From: Catonia carolina
Taxonomy: Eukaryota; Arthropoda; Insecta; Hemiptera; Achilidae
Direction: 5' to 3'
Assembly (NCBI GenBank): GCA_035578175.1
Contig: JAQMRL010000004.1
Coordinates: 44,101,401-44,165,400 of the forward strand
Length of the DNA: 64,000 nucleotides
Below are positions 36,829 through 50,100 of the stretch, piece by piece (positions within the stretch are counted from its first letter, which is position 1; every line of letters starts with the position of its first letter). Below the pieces are notes generated by a model. The model did not search any database. It saw nothing but the letters and a program-made list of their open reading frames with translations, and was not told the origin of the DNA. Made by a program: the position numbers and the translations under genes.

Positions 36829-37757
36829 TACTTTCGCTTGCCAATATGAAGATATAGGAATGACAGTATTGTTTTCATGTCGATATTTCGAAATCGAGTT
36901 TTCACCAGATCTACACGTTTTCAGCCGCCCTGAACCCAAAAAAACATGTTTTTTATTACAAGTATTGGTCCGAGTGTGTGTGTGTGTGAACAAAATATCT
37001 CAAGAACAGAACATCGTACGAAGTTGAAACTTGAAACTTAAGTTAGGTACTACTAGAGGACCCGACACAAACATTTCCATCGAAATCAGTCAACCGAAAG
37101 TAGCAGTTTGTTCACGTCATTTTTCACTTTTTTGCGATTTTCTCAAAAACGACAATGATTTTTTTTTAAATCGCCTCATTTACTACAATTTTTATTCTCT
37201 ACAAGTTAGGATAGGCGCCATGTCTGCTGAAATTCTTGGGGAGGCTGTTCACTCGTAGAAAAAATGGTTTTTTTAAGATTGCAGCCTTAATATGCATTTT
37301 AGCGCAAAAGTGTAATAATAAAAGTTGTAGACAATTTTAAAATCTACAACTTTCATTTCATACATTTTTTGTATACCGGTTAGTTTAGCGGTAATTCGTG
37401 ATTTTGCTTTTTATGAAAATCTGTAAAAAATCGATTTTTTGAGATTTCGGCCGTAGAAGCCTATCTATTTTACAACAAAATTGCATATAATCAAATTTAT
37501 AGGAAATTGAAAGATCTATAACTTTTTTAAAACATTTTCTTTACAGAGCCTAGTTTAGCGGTAAAAAATGATTTTCCAAATTATTAAGCCAACCTAAGGT
37601 TGGTTTTCATTTTGCATCATTCACTCATGATTAAAATTAGGTCATGTTTTTTGAGGTTAGTTTTGTTTTTAGTTCTAATGTTTTATGACTAATGTTAAGT
37701 TATATTGTTCATTATATGCACTGGCAAGAGAAAGTCGTGTGCGTGTTTCAGACCAGA
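36829..37757 (-). repeat. Rep-A copy, full length, reverse orientation
   Basis: TACTTTCGCTTGCC through GACCCGACACAAACATTT to GTGTTTCAGACCAGA, 929 bp, nearly the same length as the copies at 34713 and 17194. Confidence 0.85.
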
Positions 37758-38277
37758 TTTTTTTTTTTTTTAGTTTATTTTACGTCCCATCAACAGCTTG
37801 GTCATTACGACTAATTGCAGCAGTGTAGAATTAATAGTAGACAATAATTAAACTACGTAATAAAAGTAGACTATTAAGTAGTAGTCTATAATTTTAAAAA
37901 TTAAGCATCAATTGTAAATAACAGGAGAATAATTGGGGTTTGGTTAAATTGAAATCTGTGTAAGCATTTAATTTTGTAAAGTATACAGTAACTTAAATTT
38001 TACAAAGTTTCCAACACATGAGGTTACACTGGCCCTGGGTTACAAATTCGTAAAATTTTAATGTCATCAGGCTACATGAGTAAGTAGATAACAGAAGCCC
38101 CCCAGTTGAGGTAACATTGGCTTAAACGACAAAAATTAAATTGCTATTTAAAAATGCTTAAAAAATGAACTCGTTATGTCACCGAAATCCTTAACTCCCA
38201 TAAAACAAGAAAACTATAAAACATACCATAATTTTTACAATTTTAAATGAAGAAAGAGTTAAAAAAATCTGGTGTGA

Positions 38278-38800
38278 AACACTCACACTGCTTTCTCTTG
38301 TCAATGCTAATTTTGCGCTGAAATGCCACAATCTTAAGGCCACAATCTTAAAGACAACCAATTTTTTTCTACGAAAGAACAGCCTCTCCAAGAATTTCAG
38401 CAGACATGACGCCTACCCTATCTTGTAGAGCATAAAAATGTTCTAAATGAGGTGATTTAAAAAAAGTAGGAGCCGTTTTTGAGAAAATCGCAATAAATGA
38501 AAAATGACACGAATAAACTACTACTTCCGGTTGACCGATTTTAATGAAAATGTTCGTGTCGGGTCCTCTAGTGGTACCTTACTTAAGTTTCAAGTTTTAA
38601 CTTTGTACGATGTTCCATTCTTGAGGTATTTTGTTCACGCGCTTACACATACATTCACACAGACACACCAATCGCTAAAAACATGTTTTTTTGGGTTCAG
38701 GGGGTCTGAAAACTTGTATATCTGGTAAAAACTCGATTTCGAAAATCGACATGGAAACAATACTTTCCTTCCTATATGTTCATATAGCCAAGAAAAAGTA
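38278..38800 (+). repeat. Rep-A copy with internal deletion
   Basis: TCTGGTGTGAAACACTCACA followed after only about 50 bp by the middle of the element (GCCACAATCTTAAAG), then a normal 3' half ending CCAAGAAAAAGTA. Positions 37758-38277 are AT-rich without features. Confidence 0.8.
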
Positions 38801-40261
38801 AAAATTCGAAAATTGATCCTTGATCTAAAGTAAGTTAATCCCGTTTTAATCACCGGCCAGAATTGTATTACTGTTTTAATAGTGTATTTTATTAGTTTAA
38901 TCTCTACAATTAACTTTATTCGGTCGTCATTATTTAAATGTTATACTCTCGCACTAGTTTTATATCTTTTAAATCCTTCATTAACTGGTTTATTCATTCA
39001 TTTAACTTTAATCACTTTTTTTATACCGACATACCTACTTTCTTAATTTTCGAATGTGCGTTCGTTTAGGTACTTCCCAGCGATCCTATCAGCCAATCGT
39101 TTCCTGACAGGACTTAAGCAGAACGCCGAGGAAGCGAATTTATCCGGAACAAACCCCAATAACCATCTCCGTCGAAAGCCAAACAGAAAGATAATACCTG
39201 CTAACCGATATAGTAATTTTCCGTAATTTTTTTTAAAAGTATTTCTTGCATTTTATTTTTTCCACCGGTATTCTCTCCAGTCACATTACGTAATTCGTCA
39301 TTAAAAATAATTTTTGCTCTCAGAGATCTAAAAATTTTAATATTAGAAACATTAGATTACTGTAGTAGTTGCAGTAGTTAATAAACAAAGAATCACTGAA
39401 TTTATCTACCCTTTAACATGGGAAACCATAGTTAAGTGGATTACTTTTCCCACCACGAATTAAAATAAATAGTTTTAAATTTTCAAAGTATAATTAAGGA
39501 AATTAACATTTATATTGTAATGATATTTTCTTGTAAGCAATGGGAAAATAAATACATAAATATATTAAACTTTAATACATTATAATGTTTAAAAAAATGA
39601 TAAAAATCCTTTAATAAAGGAAAACATATTTCAATCAATTTCTGTTTTTAACAAAACCTATTTTTTATAAATATTGTGAACCAATAAACGAAAAAATATA
39701 ACGTAATAAAGGGCATACTGGTTTAGCTTTTGATGTATATGATAAAACTAAATAAATAAAGTAAAATCATTTGAGAGATGGCTAATTCATACGCAAAAGT
39801 ATTATAACAAAGGTAATACAGTAAATACGTATTATACAAAATAAAATCAATAAAAAGTATATTTATGTAGGAAATAACTGTCAAACAATTCGTGATGTCT
39901 GGTCAGGATGGCGGGGATCAACATATTACACTGCTACAATACAATACTGACATAATCTGTTATTAACTCTTGCATAGAATATTAAACACAGAAGATAACA
40001 TTCATTGTTGTAATATACACATACAAATGAATAACAACTACAAATACAGTAAAATGTATGAATAATGAGTTACATGTTGCATTTATAATTTGTATTTATA
40101 AACGGTATTGTATTACAATACCCCAAACATTGTCTGACACAAAAATGCAACCCAGCTTTTCATTTTTGTATCAGTTTTCATAAATGACAACAACAACATA
40201 CACTTGTCTTGTATTGCAATTGTAGAAATTACAATTATAAAATGTTCATACAATTTTACCC
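38801..40261. other. No feature recognised
   Basis: Mostly AT-rich. A slightly GC-richer stretch at about 39055-39200 has no open frame or known motif. Confidence 0.5.
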
Positions 40262-42110
40262 ACATTGATAGGACCTACTTAAAACAGTTCAGATAAGACA
40301 CACACACACACACACCAACCGCTAAAAACATGTCTTTTGAGTTCAGGGGGTTTGAAAACGTGAAATTCCGGTGAAAACTCGATTTTTAAAAATTGACATG
40401 ATAACAACACTTTCATTCCTATATATTCATAAAGGTAAGAGAAAGTAACTATAATTTTAACGTACGTACATAATTTTAATTGTTCCTTCCTATATATTCA
40501 TATAGGCAAGAGAAAGTATAAAATAGTACAATAAAAACACAAACATAGATTTCAAGTAAGAAAAATTTACAAAATGAATCCACCAATACAGTCCACGAAA
40601 TAGCTGTTGATTACCAAAAAATCCTATTCCCAAGATATTTTTGTTAAACCAAAAAAACCAATGTACAACTGTTTCCCAAAAATTGTCAAATATATATAGA
40701 ACATCAAAAAGTTTAAAGCGAACTTACAGAAATAATTCATTAGCATCAATAGGGAGACCCCGAAAGAAATAATTACCATTTTAAATACGTGAGCTCACAA
40801 GCTGATATTTTGGTTCCGACAGATGTGGTATTTGGAGAAGATACTAAACAGACCTACCTAAAAAAGTAGGTAACTAAAGCTAACTTAAAACAGTTAAGAC
40901 AAGACACACACAGACCAATCGCTAAAAACATGTCTTTTGGGTTCAGGGAGTCTAAAAATTCATGTAGATCCGGTGAAAACTTGATTTTGAAAAATCGACA
41001 TGAAAACAATATCTTTATTCCTATATATTCAAACAGGCAAGAGAAAGTAACCATAATCTGAATTGTTCCTTCCTAAATTCTTATATAAGCAAGAGAAAGA
41101 AATAAAATACAATAAAAGCACTAACATAAATTTCAAATACTAGATGCTTGTAAACTTTATAATTAGTAGACGCACAAAAACACAGAAAAATTTACAAAAT
41201 GAATCCACAAATTCAGTTCACGAAATAGCTGTTGATTACCAAAAAATTCTACTCCCAAGACATTTTTGTTATTCAAATAAAAAATCATGATACAACCACT
41301 ACCCAAAAATTGTCAAATATATATTGAATATCATAAAGTTTAAAGCGAACTTACAGAAATAATTCATTAGCATCAATAGGTACACCCCGAAAGGAATAAT
41401 TGCCATTTTAAATACGTGAGCTCACAAGCTGATATTTTGGTTCCGACAGATGTGGTGTTTGGAGAAGAGATACTAAACTGACCTACCTAAAAAAGTAGGT
41501 AGGACCTACTTAAAACAGTTCAGACAAGACACACACACCACAATCGCTAAAAACATGTCTTTTGGGTTCAGGGAGTCTGAAAACATGTAGATCCGGTGAA
41601 AACTTGATTTCGAAAAATCGACATGAAAACAATATCTTTATTCCTATATATTCATACAGGCAAGAGAAAGTAACCATAATTTGAATTGTTCCTTCCTAAA
41701 TATTCATATAGGTAAGAGAAAGAAAAAAATACAATAAAAGCACTAACATAAATTTCAAATACTAGATGCTTGTAAACTTTATAATTAGTAGATGCACAAA
41801 AACACAGAAAAAATTACAAAATGAATCCACAAATACAGTTCACAAAATAGCTGTTGATTACCAAAAAATTCTACTCCCAAGACATTTTTGTTATTCAAAC
41901 AAAAAATCATGGAACAACCACTTCCCAAAAATTGTCAAATATATACTGAACATCATAAAGTTTAAAGCGAACTAACAGAAACGACTCATTAGCATTGATA
42001 CGCACACCATGAAAGAAATAATTATAATGTTAAATATGTGAGCTCACAAGCTGACATTTTGGTTCTGACAGATGTGGTGTTTGGAGAAGAGACATTAAAT
42101 GACCTACCCT
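40262..42110. repeat. Three tandem units of about 615 bp
   Basis: Unit starts near 40262, 40872 and 41495, each opening with TTAAAACAGTT and a short CA run. Every unit contains a Rep-A 3' end (CGCTAAAAACATGTCTTTT to GCAAGAGAAAGTA) followed by a shared stretch with GAAATAGCTGTTGATTACCA and GTGAGCTCACAAGCTGA. Units differ by scattered substitutions and small indels. The small open frame inside unit 3 is not conserved as a gene. Confidence 0.85.
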
Positions 42111-42424
42111 ATGTACGACATGAGAAACCATAGTTGGACAGGTTAATTTCCCACCTCATACATATGTAAATGTGTGTAAATTTGCTGTAGAGTAAGTTAT
42201 ATACTGTAAGTTAAAAGTGTTACCAGCTAATTGCGTTTCCTAAAACTTCAGAGTAGAGCTGAAAAACTGAATGAAACTCATATAGTTCCCGTGAAGACGG
42301 TAAAAAGATTGTCACAATACAAAACACTTCTTAAAGCTCATTAAAGTTTGTAGTTTTACAAACAGATAGACTTAATTTTCCTTTCTCCAACAATACTAAA
42401 ATCAATTTTGGTCTAAAATGAAAA

Positions 42425-42600
42425 AAATTTTTAGTTTCAATTTTTCATTTACTCTGATGATGGTGGATCCACCGAAACACGTGTAAGTAGGAATAAAATA
42501 AAGGTGACGCAGTTTAAAAAGAAGGTTAGTGAAATTATTATATTAATTCATTATATGAAATAGAAATATTTCAAACTGCAGGATGCATTATAAAGATTTA
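42425..42600 (-). repeat. Rep-F single unit
   Basis: TTTACTCTGATGATGGTGGA, TCCACCGAAACACGTGTAAG, then GGTTAGTGAAATT and GCATTATAAAGATT. It matches each arm of the palindrome at 46733-47140 and the split copy at 1366-3240. Confidence 0.7.
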
Positions 42601-42714
42601 TTTTTGGTCTAAAAGTAGGGTGATCAGGTTAAAATACTAACAAACGTTATGTTATGTTTATACGAAAACTTTTGGAAATGAAATTAATATTATTACAAAT
42701 AATGTATATTTATA

Positions 42715-43205
42715 ACCTGCAGAAAAGTAGAATGCAGAATACTCAGAACATGCATAAATAAGAAGCACAAGGTAGACAATCGCTACAGACTTTTACCCAA
42801 CGATCAAGTCTACACAGACATAAACCAATGATGGTGGCCATGCACAAGAAATGACTGTTGTACTTAGGACATATACTAAGAACACCAAACACTAGACTTT
42901 TCCACAGAATAATTGATCATGAGACGAAAAATGGACGCTGGCAACGCATACACGTGGCACAAAGAAATCAAAAGGGATTTACAAGAACTTGGACTAACTC
43001 ACAAAGATCTAACCGAAATATCACCCAAATACAAACAGGTCATCAAGAACCACAACCATCGGCTTACGACACAGAAAAGAGAATATAAGAAGAGGGAATT
43101 TCCAGAAGCAGCCAAACAGAAGCGTGCTCAGAACATGAGAGAATATCACGCCAAAAACAGACTGAAAGCTTCCAAATTGACTAAAGTGGTGTATTGTGGC
43201 TAAAC
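42715..43205 (+). mobile_element. Degenerate LINE, 3' end
   Basis: YLGHILRTPNTRLFHRIIDH and THKDLTEISPKYKQ in shifted frames, ending REYHAKNRLKASKLTKVVY then a stop. Closely related to the relic at 12830-13580. Confidence 0.7.
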
Positions 43206-43950
43206 AAACACTAAAAAATTTTTTTAAAAATAATGTATAAAGGGCCTACAGAAAAGCTATACCGAATAAACAAAATAAAAAATTTACACAAGTATTCATG
43301 AAAAAATTAATTAAAACTACATTGTATAAAAATCAAAAAATACATAATTACATTTTCATTAAACTAACAAAACTCTTGTTTATCGACTGGAACAGAAAAT
43401 GAGGAACTCAACTGATTCTAATTTAAATAATTTAATCAAAACATCACTTCTTTCGTAAAATCAATAAATACTACGAGTAAATGTACATAAAGTTAACTAC
43501 TTTTTGCAACTGTGCGCTGTATACAGTTAAGTAGAAACTGTTCCAGTTAACACATATATAATTCAATTAGTATACAGTCATAAGATCTTACAAAGATAAC
43601 AACTAAACTCAGTAGTCTAACAAAGTCAGAACAAATACATAAAAAAAAACAGTTGCTTAATTAAAATACATAAAATAAAGTTTATTAAAGAAAGACAAAT
43701 ATCAACAAAAATCATTCAATATAATTACTACATAATTTTAAATAAATTCACCAAAAATTTAATAAAATAATAATCAATCAATAAACACATGAATAATAAA
43801 GCTAACACAGCAAACTCTCTTCAAATACTGGACTCAAAATGCACAAATAAATAAACCAAAAATGAAATGACTGCCAAAAAAACCAATAAAATATTTTAAT
43901 AATAATTACACAATCTCTGATTTTATTAATTGAGAAAACAGAACATTATA
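43206..43950. other. No feature recognised
   Basis: A-rich spacer. Confidence 0.5.
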
Positions 43951-44733
43951 CCGGGTGATTTTTTAGTCCTGTTACCCAATTGTTAATGTCTGGTAATTTT
44001 TTTCTAAGAAAGGGATATTTTGTTTTGTGACACAAAGTTGGTAGCCCTACTCAACCGGTATAGATACGACAGTTTGAGTTGATTCTCCTTGAGTTGCGTA
44101 AAATTTTGTGCTGTTTCCAGTTGTGTTACGAACAGAATGTCTTTTACCCTAGAACAACGGGTTTTCATTCTTGAACAATATTTTGCTACAAAATCGTATG
44201 CGAGTGTAAAAGAATCATTTCAAATTAAATTTTTTTGGTGTTCCTCCACTCTATTCTAGTCAATTTCTAGGCTAACTAACTGATTTTTAGAGGCAGGTAT
44301 TGTTTGCAGCAGAAAGCGTAGTGGTCGACCAACTCTCTTGACAGATGACGTTAAGAGAATGTGAAAACAAGATTGCTCAATTCTCCATGGAAAAGTTTAC
44401 AAAAACTTTCCTCACATGTTGATTTGTCATGTTCGAGTGCTCAGAAAGCTGCTAAAAAATTGAAATTGTATCCGTATCACATACGATTAGTTCTAGAGCT
44501 TCAGCCTCCAGATTTAAACAAGAGATTGTTTTAGGATAAAAGACATTCTGTTCGTAGCACGACCGGAAATGGCACAAAATTTTACACAGCTCAAGGAGAA
44601 TCAACTCACACTGCCATATCCATACTGGTTGAGTAGGGCTACCAACTTAGTGTCACAAAACAAAATTTATTTTTTTTAGAAAAATATTACTAGACATTAA
44701 CAAATTGGGTAACAGGACTAAAAAATCACTCTG
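43951..44733 (+). mobile_element. Fold-back Tc1/mariner-like element (DUF4817-type transposase fragment), copy 2
   Basis: Flanked by TA at 43949-43950 and 44734-44735. The left arm (43951-44157) and right arm (44526-44733) are inverted copies of about 207 bp. The left arm carries a start codon at 44137 followed by SFTLEQRVFILEQYFATK, a helix-turn-helix transposase start; the right arm carries the same start inverted (44544-44546). The middle codes LLNSPWKSLQKLSSHVDLS and PYHIRLVLELQPPDLNK, the next part of the DNA-binding domain. No catalytic domain. It is a deletion derivative of a larger element whose 5' end was duplicated in inverted orientation. Confidence 0.88.
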
Positions 44734-46000
44734 TACAATTGAAAAATGTTTATTCAATCAGACAAAACAATAACAACTAAACAAATAAAACAGCAAATTT
44801 CTTATTTTATAACCTAACAAAATTCCAACTACACTCATTCAAAAAAATGTGTAAAATTAGTTCTGAACATAAACTTTAATTGACACAAACAAAGAAACAA
44901 ATTAGCTTACCTATAATCAATTATTTTCTAACATTTGTCTTAAAAAAACAAAATTACTGACAACCATATAGGAGACATGAACAAAAAGCAAGTATTCCAA
45001 ATGAATATTAAAAATAATCTGTTAGTAAAGACGAATAAATTTTTATCAGTTAGATAATTTTAGCTAATTATATTTATCACAGTACAAAATTTAAAAAAAC
45101 TGATAAAAAGAAAAAACAAAAGCTTTTAATTTTTTGTGAAGTACTAGCCTACATATGTTAAGACATTACAAACGTTTAAAGGAATTGATAAACAGTCAAA
45201 GTAAATTTAAACCACTGTATATTTAAGTTAGAATGTTCAATGCCAAAAAGATCAATAAAACTAAAATATTTACTGCTTATATAAACATCCTCTTCAAAAA
45301 ATAATCATGTAATTAACTAAGACAGAAACACTGAAATATAACATAAAAGATATGAGAGAAAATTTGGAGAAACATATAAAAGAATAATGGGTTCAATAAT
45401 TGAAACTGTATTATAAAACTGGAAAAGTAATCAACCAAACAAATAAATTTATAAAAAAAATCTAAAACACATGGATGGAATGAGAATGAGATTCTACAAA
45501 CAAATTGTAAAAATGAACCAAGAAAAACTTACAAAACAAATATTGGACAAATTGCAAGAATACAAAAAAACCAACAAACATGGTTAAAACAAACAGAAGA
45601 TAACACTAAACATAACGATATAACAGAATATAAAGCTAAATAAATTTGTACTGAAATGGAATGATGAAAGAAAGTATTTTTTGAATTAATGAAAAAAATG
45701 GAAAAAGAAGGAACTCAAGCTCCAAAATTACAACTCAAACAAGAAAATTAAAGGAATAACTCATGGATGATTATTGTACCAGCCTTAAGTTAACTAAAAT
45801 GAAAATAAATTAAAAAAATACACATATATTTATACTACATAACATACTTGTACAGTTTTCAATCCGAAATAAGAAAACTATCTTAGTTGTTTTCTTTTTA
45901 ATAAAAAAAATATAATTTATCAGGAGAAAAATTATCAGATGGATTGGAATAAATTTTTCCCAGTAATCTTTCCACTTTTCGATATAAGGAAGAGACATCT
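44734..46000. other. No feature recognised
   Basis: A-rich spacer; positions 45989-46000 are the left target-site duplication of the next LINE. Confidence 0.5.
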
Positions 46001-46711
46001 TCCTTATATTTCATGTATTTTTGAAAACCCAATGGATGGTGATCAGCAAGAACAAAAATATAGCTAATAACTTGGCAGATATTGTGATAGATGGGGACAT
46101 AGTGCGAAGAGTGCAGGCATGCAAGTATTTGGGCTGCTGGGTGAACGAGGAGTGGGACTTGTCGCAGGAGATTAAATGCAGAATAGAGCAGGCGAGAACA
46201 TCATTTAGGAAAATGCAAAGGGTACTAACAGGTAGAGAGTTAAAACTTGCGCTGCGAATACGCTTATTGCGCTGTTATGTGTTTAGCATTTTGTTCTATG
46301 GGATGGAAGCATGGACCCTCACAGAAGCAATGTGCAGGAGGATTGAGGCTTTCGAAATGTGGGCTTACCGCAGAATGTTGAGGATATCGTGGATGGACAG
46401 AGTGACGAATCAAGTGGTAATGCAGCGGCTAAACAAAGACAAAGAAGTGCTTAATATCATAAAAAGAAGGAAATTAGAGTACTTTGCCCACGTGATGAGA
46501 AATCCGAAATATGGAATGCTGCATGTGATCATCCAGGGGAAGATAGAGGGGACGCGCGGCCCCGGACGTAGGAGAACGTCCTGGCTTAGGAACCTTCGCC
46601 AGTGGTACGGGGTGAGCACCACGACACTATTTCGGTTGGCTGTGGACAGAGTGAAGGTCATGCGACTGATCGCCAATGTTCTAGGAGGACACGGCACTTA
46701 AAGAAGAAGAA
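46001..46711 (+). mobile_element. 5'-truncated LINE with target-site duplication
   Basis: An intact 226-aa frame (46021-46701): CKYLGCWVNEEWDLSQEIKC, FSILFYGMEAWTL, MWAYRRMLRISWMDRVTNQV, RKLEYFAHVMRN, GPGRRRTSWLRNLRQWYG. This is the post-catalytic C-terminus of a LINE protein of the LINE-B type. It ends in an AAG-triplet tail and is flanked by the 12-bp direct repeat GAAGAGACATCT (45989-46000 and 46712-46723). The catalytic palm is missing, so it cannot mobilise itself. The open frame indicates a young insertion. Confidence 0.9.
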
Positions 46712-46732
46712 GAAGAGACATCTACCTAGAAA

Positions 46733-47140
46733 TTAAATCTTTATAATGCAACCTGCTACTTGAAATCAAATAATCTATTCCATATATAAATTTCACAAAA
46801 CTTTTCAGCTGCCTTGATCCATACTTTTATCTACTTACAGGTATTTCAGTGGATCCATTATCATCAGAGTAAACAAAATATCATTTAAAACTTAAAATTT
46901 TTTATTTAAAACCTACAGAAGATAATACATCTTCAGTTTATCTACATAAAAATTTTTAAAATGACTGAAGATGCAATATCTGCAGCAGGTTTTAAATTAA
47001 AATTTTAAAATTTCAAATGATAAATTTTGTGTACTCTGATGGTGGATCCACTGAAATACCTGTAAGTAGATAAAAGGGATCAAGGCAGAACCTTTTCAGC
47101 TGAAAAGGTTAGTGAAATTTATTATATGGAATAAAACTAT
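46733..47140. repeat. Rep-F palindrome
   Basis: The left arm has CTTACAGGTATTTCAGTGGA and the right arm has TCCACTGAAATACCTGTAAG. The arms, about 130-160 bp, continue outwards with TCAGCTGCCTTGATCC / GGATCAAGGCAG. The centre has a second short inverted pair (CATCTTCAGT / ACTGAAGATG). Confidence 0.8.
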
Positions 47141-50100
47141 CAAGAAACTACATTCTTAAAAACGAACTAAGATCAATATTAGAATATGAAAGGTTAAAAA
47201 CATTTACAATACAAGCCTTAACACCACCTATCAAACACAAAATTAGAAACTGAACATATCAGTTACAAAGAAGATATCCTCATTAAAATGTGCATTAGAA
47301 AATTTAGGCTACAGTATTTTAATTTATTTACACAATACTTGCAGCAACATTAATTACCTGTTATATACAACCTTATTATCCAATATAATCTCAACAACAA
47401 TAAGAAACACAACAATAAATTTATTTATGGTTTATATTTATTACAGTAGGTAATGAAGTTTTTATTCTTTAAAATGTTTTGAATATTTAGTGTTTCATTA
47501 TGATAACTTGGTGAATCTAATAAACTTTAAATCTTAAAAACTAATAACCTTAAGAAAAGAGATAAACTTTTTTCTTCAGTTCAAACAGATGATTAGATAG
47601 TTTTTAAGAGATTGAAATGCAAAAAAAGATAATGAAGTTTTTGAGCTTTCCTAAAACAAAACAGAAAAGACCTTAATTTTAAGGCTGTTACCATAAAGTA
47701 CTCAAAAGTTGTGTAATTTTCATTACACAACCCACTAGCATTATTGCTGTATACATTTCTACTTTATTTCTAAATCAGTACTAAAATTTCCTTGTTGGCA
47801 CAAGTTCACACAAAATACATTTTTCTAAGTCATAAAGAATAATACAGGCTTTAACAATAATTATTGAGACCATTATAAGAATTAAATAAATAAACTACAT
47901 ACCAGCAAGAGTTTTTATTGACTAAGACTTATTCAGTAAGGTAAATAAAACAATAACTGCTAATATTTTGAAAATAATTTGATAAAAATCTTATCTTTAA
48001 ATATTACTGCCTCTAACTATAAGTAAACAAATAAATAAATAAGCTACAATAATATATTTTGGTACATCAATATGGTATCTGATTAAAATTTCACAAAAAA
48101 TAATTAAAAGTTACACTGAATAACCCACCAATTTTATAGTTTTAAAAAAATTAATGATTAATCACGAAATTCCAGGAATAATAAATTACTAGATTCGATA
48201 ATTACATTGGGAATATTAAATAAATTATTTTAATTAAACCCGACACTGCAGCAATGAACAGTATTTACGATCACAGAACAGGACTATTTAATTTATTACC
48301 AAGGAAATTTAGTTATGCTTATAATTTTATAAACCGTCAACAGTTTAGTACGTTTTAACAAATAACGTTATCTCCGGCGTAAATACTTTTTTTAAAGAAT
48401 ACCGATTGTATTTGTAAATAGTTACACAAAAAACGGTACCCAATAAACAAATGAATTTAACAAGGTCAAATTTTGTTTGTTTACCATATGCAATTTGTAT
48501 TATTACGCGGGGTTTACCAAATAGTCAAATTTGTGTATAAGTTTTATCAAGATTTTGGGTAACAAAATAATTTAACAAGAATTGTTACATAAACAATGCA
48601 TAAATTCAATAAATATAACCTAAATATTTAATAGTAATGTCGGCAAATTAAATGTATTCATAACAACGAAAATGGGAATAAATTTGGTCATTGCCATTAA
48701 ACGTAACTGTATTTTTAAACAGGGAAGGAATCATAACCTTAAAGACAACAATATCAAAATGTTAAACACTTACATTAATCAGAATTCGTAGAAAAATTCC
48801 AGATCCGTCTTCTTGTTTTCTATAAAACCAAACTGATTATTGAATATTAAAATTCACCTTGACCTTTATTTCTTTTTCGAAAGTTTGACACACGCACACA
48901 CAACTTAACCCGTTTAGTAGAGTTGATTTAGAACAACGCATTACCATTCCATAACAATTTACAAAACTACACTAACCTCAACAGACTGGCTTGCCACAAC
49001 TGATGTTTACTATGTAAATCAAATGAATGTTCCATTACGTATCAGCTGTTTTCATTTAATTGCTTTACCTCAAGAACAATAATATTGTGAATATTATAAA
49101 TACATAAATATTTAAATGATCAAAATTTACTAAAACTTTATATTTTATTTCTGTCCGTAAGTTAATAAATTATTAAATCTATTTGTTTTGTAAACCCATT
49201 GGGTTGCGTATTCAATATCAGGACATATACTATGCGTCATTTTATATCACGTACGCTATCTAACATTTACTTTGTAAACTAACTCAAATCGATGACTACA
49301 ATATTAAAAGGAGTACTTTCATGTATCGTAAAATCTTAAAAAAATAGCTTCCCCTGCAAAATTAATTCGTTTGTTTTTTCATAATATTTACGTATTCTCA
49401 CAAACCGTCAAAAATATATTATAATAAAATATACAAGTTATAATTTCAGCCCATTCTTATTTTTGGAATCTACCAATTTACATTCAGATGTATTAAATGA
49501 ACTCACTTATTTTAAAGAGTAATTTAATTAACATTAATTTATTTTTACCATCATTTTTGCAGTAAATTGCCATAATGTAACACAATTTTGTTCATTCCAG
49601 GCAATAACTGTGTAACCCCAAAAATGATTAACTTCAAAGTAAGTTATTTGTGTTTTTGTTTTATCAATCCACATAATTAATTTAATGATTTTGAAGCAAT
49701 TCTTAAATATCAAAATGAAGTTTCTTTAAGAAGTTTCTCAATATTTTATAGTGCAGTAACTGCATTGGACTTCTGGATCCAAAACCAAGGAAATGTTAAA
49801 TAATATCTTTATTTACATTACAGATATTATATATAGGCTATGCTTAAAACTTAACACCAACATGATTTATAGTTTTTAGAAAATCACGAATCAGATAAAT
49901 CCCTAGTACATTTGTAGTTTAAAGATAAATCAGAATAAATGTTTTAGTCAAAATAAACTACCAACTATATTAATAGCTCAACAGTATTTTGTTTTCTTAT
50001 TATTAGGGTAGAAAGGTCATTTTATAATTAACAACTTTTTAGCATACAAACGCATAGGTTAAGTCAGTAAAGGAACAATAAATAAATAAATTATTAGGCA

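Noticed and set aside
40262..42110. CRISPR-like regular repeats
   Set aside because: Units are about 615 bp tandem duplications in a eukaryotic genome, not short repeats with unique spacers.
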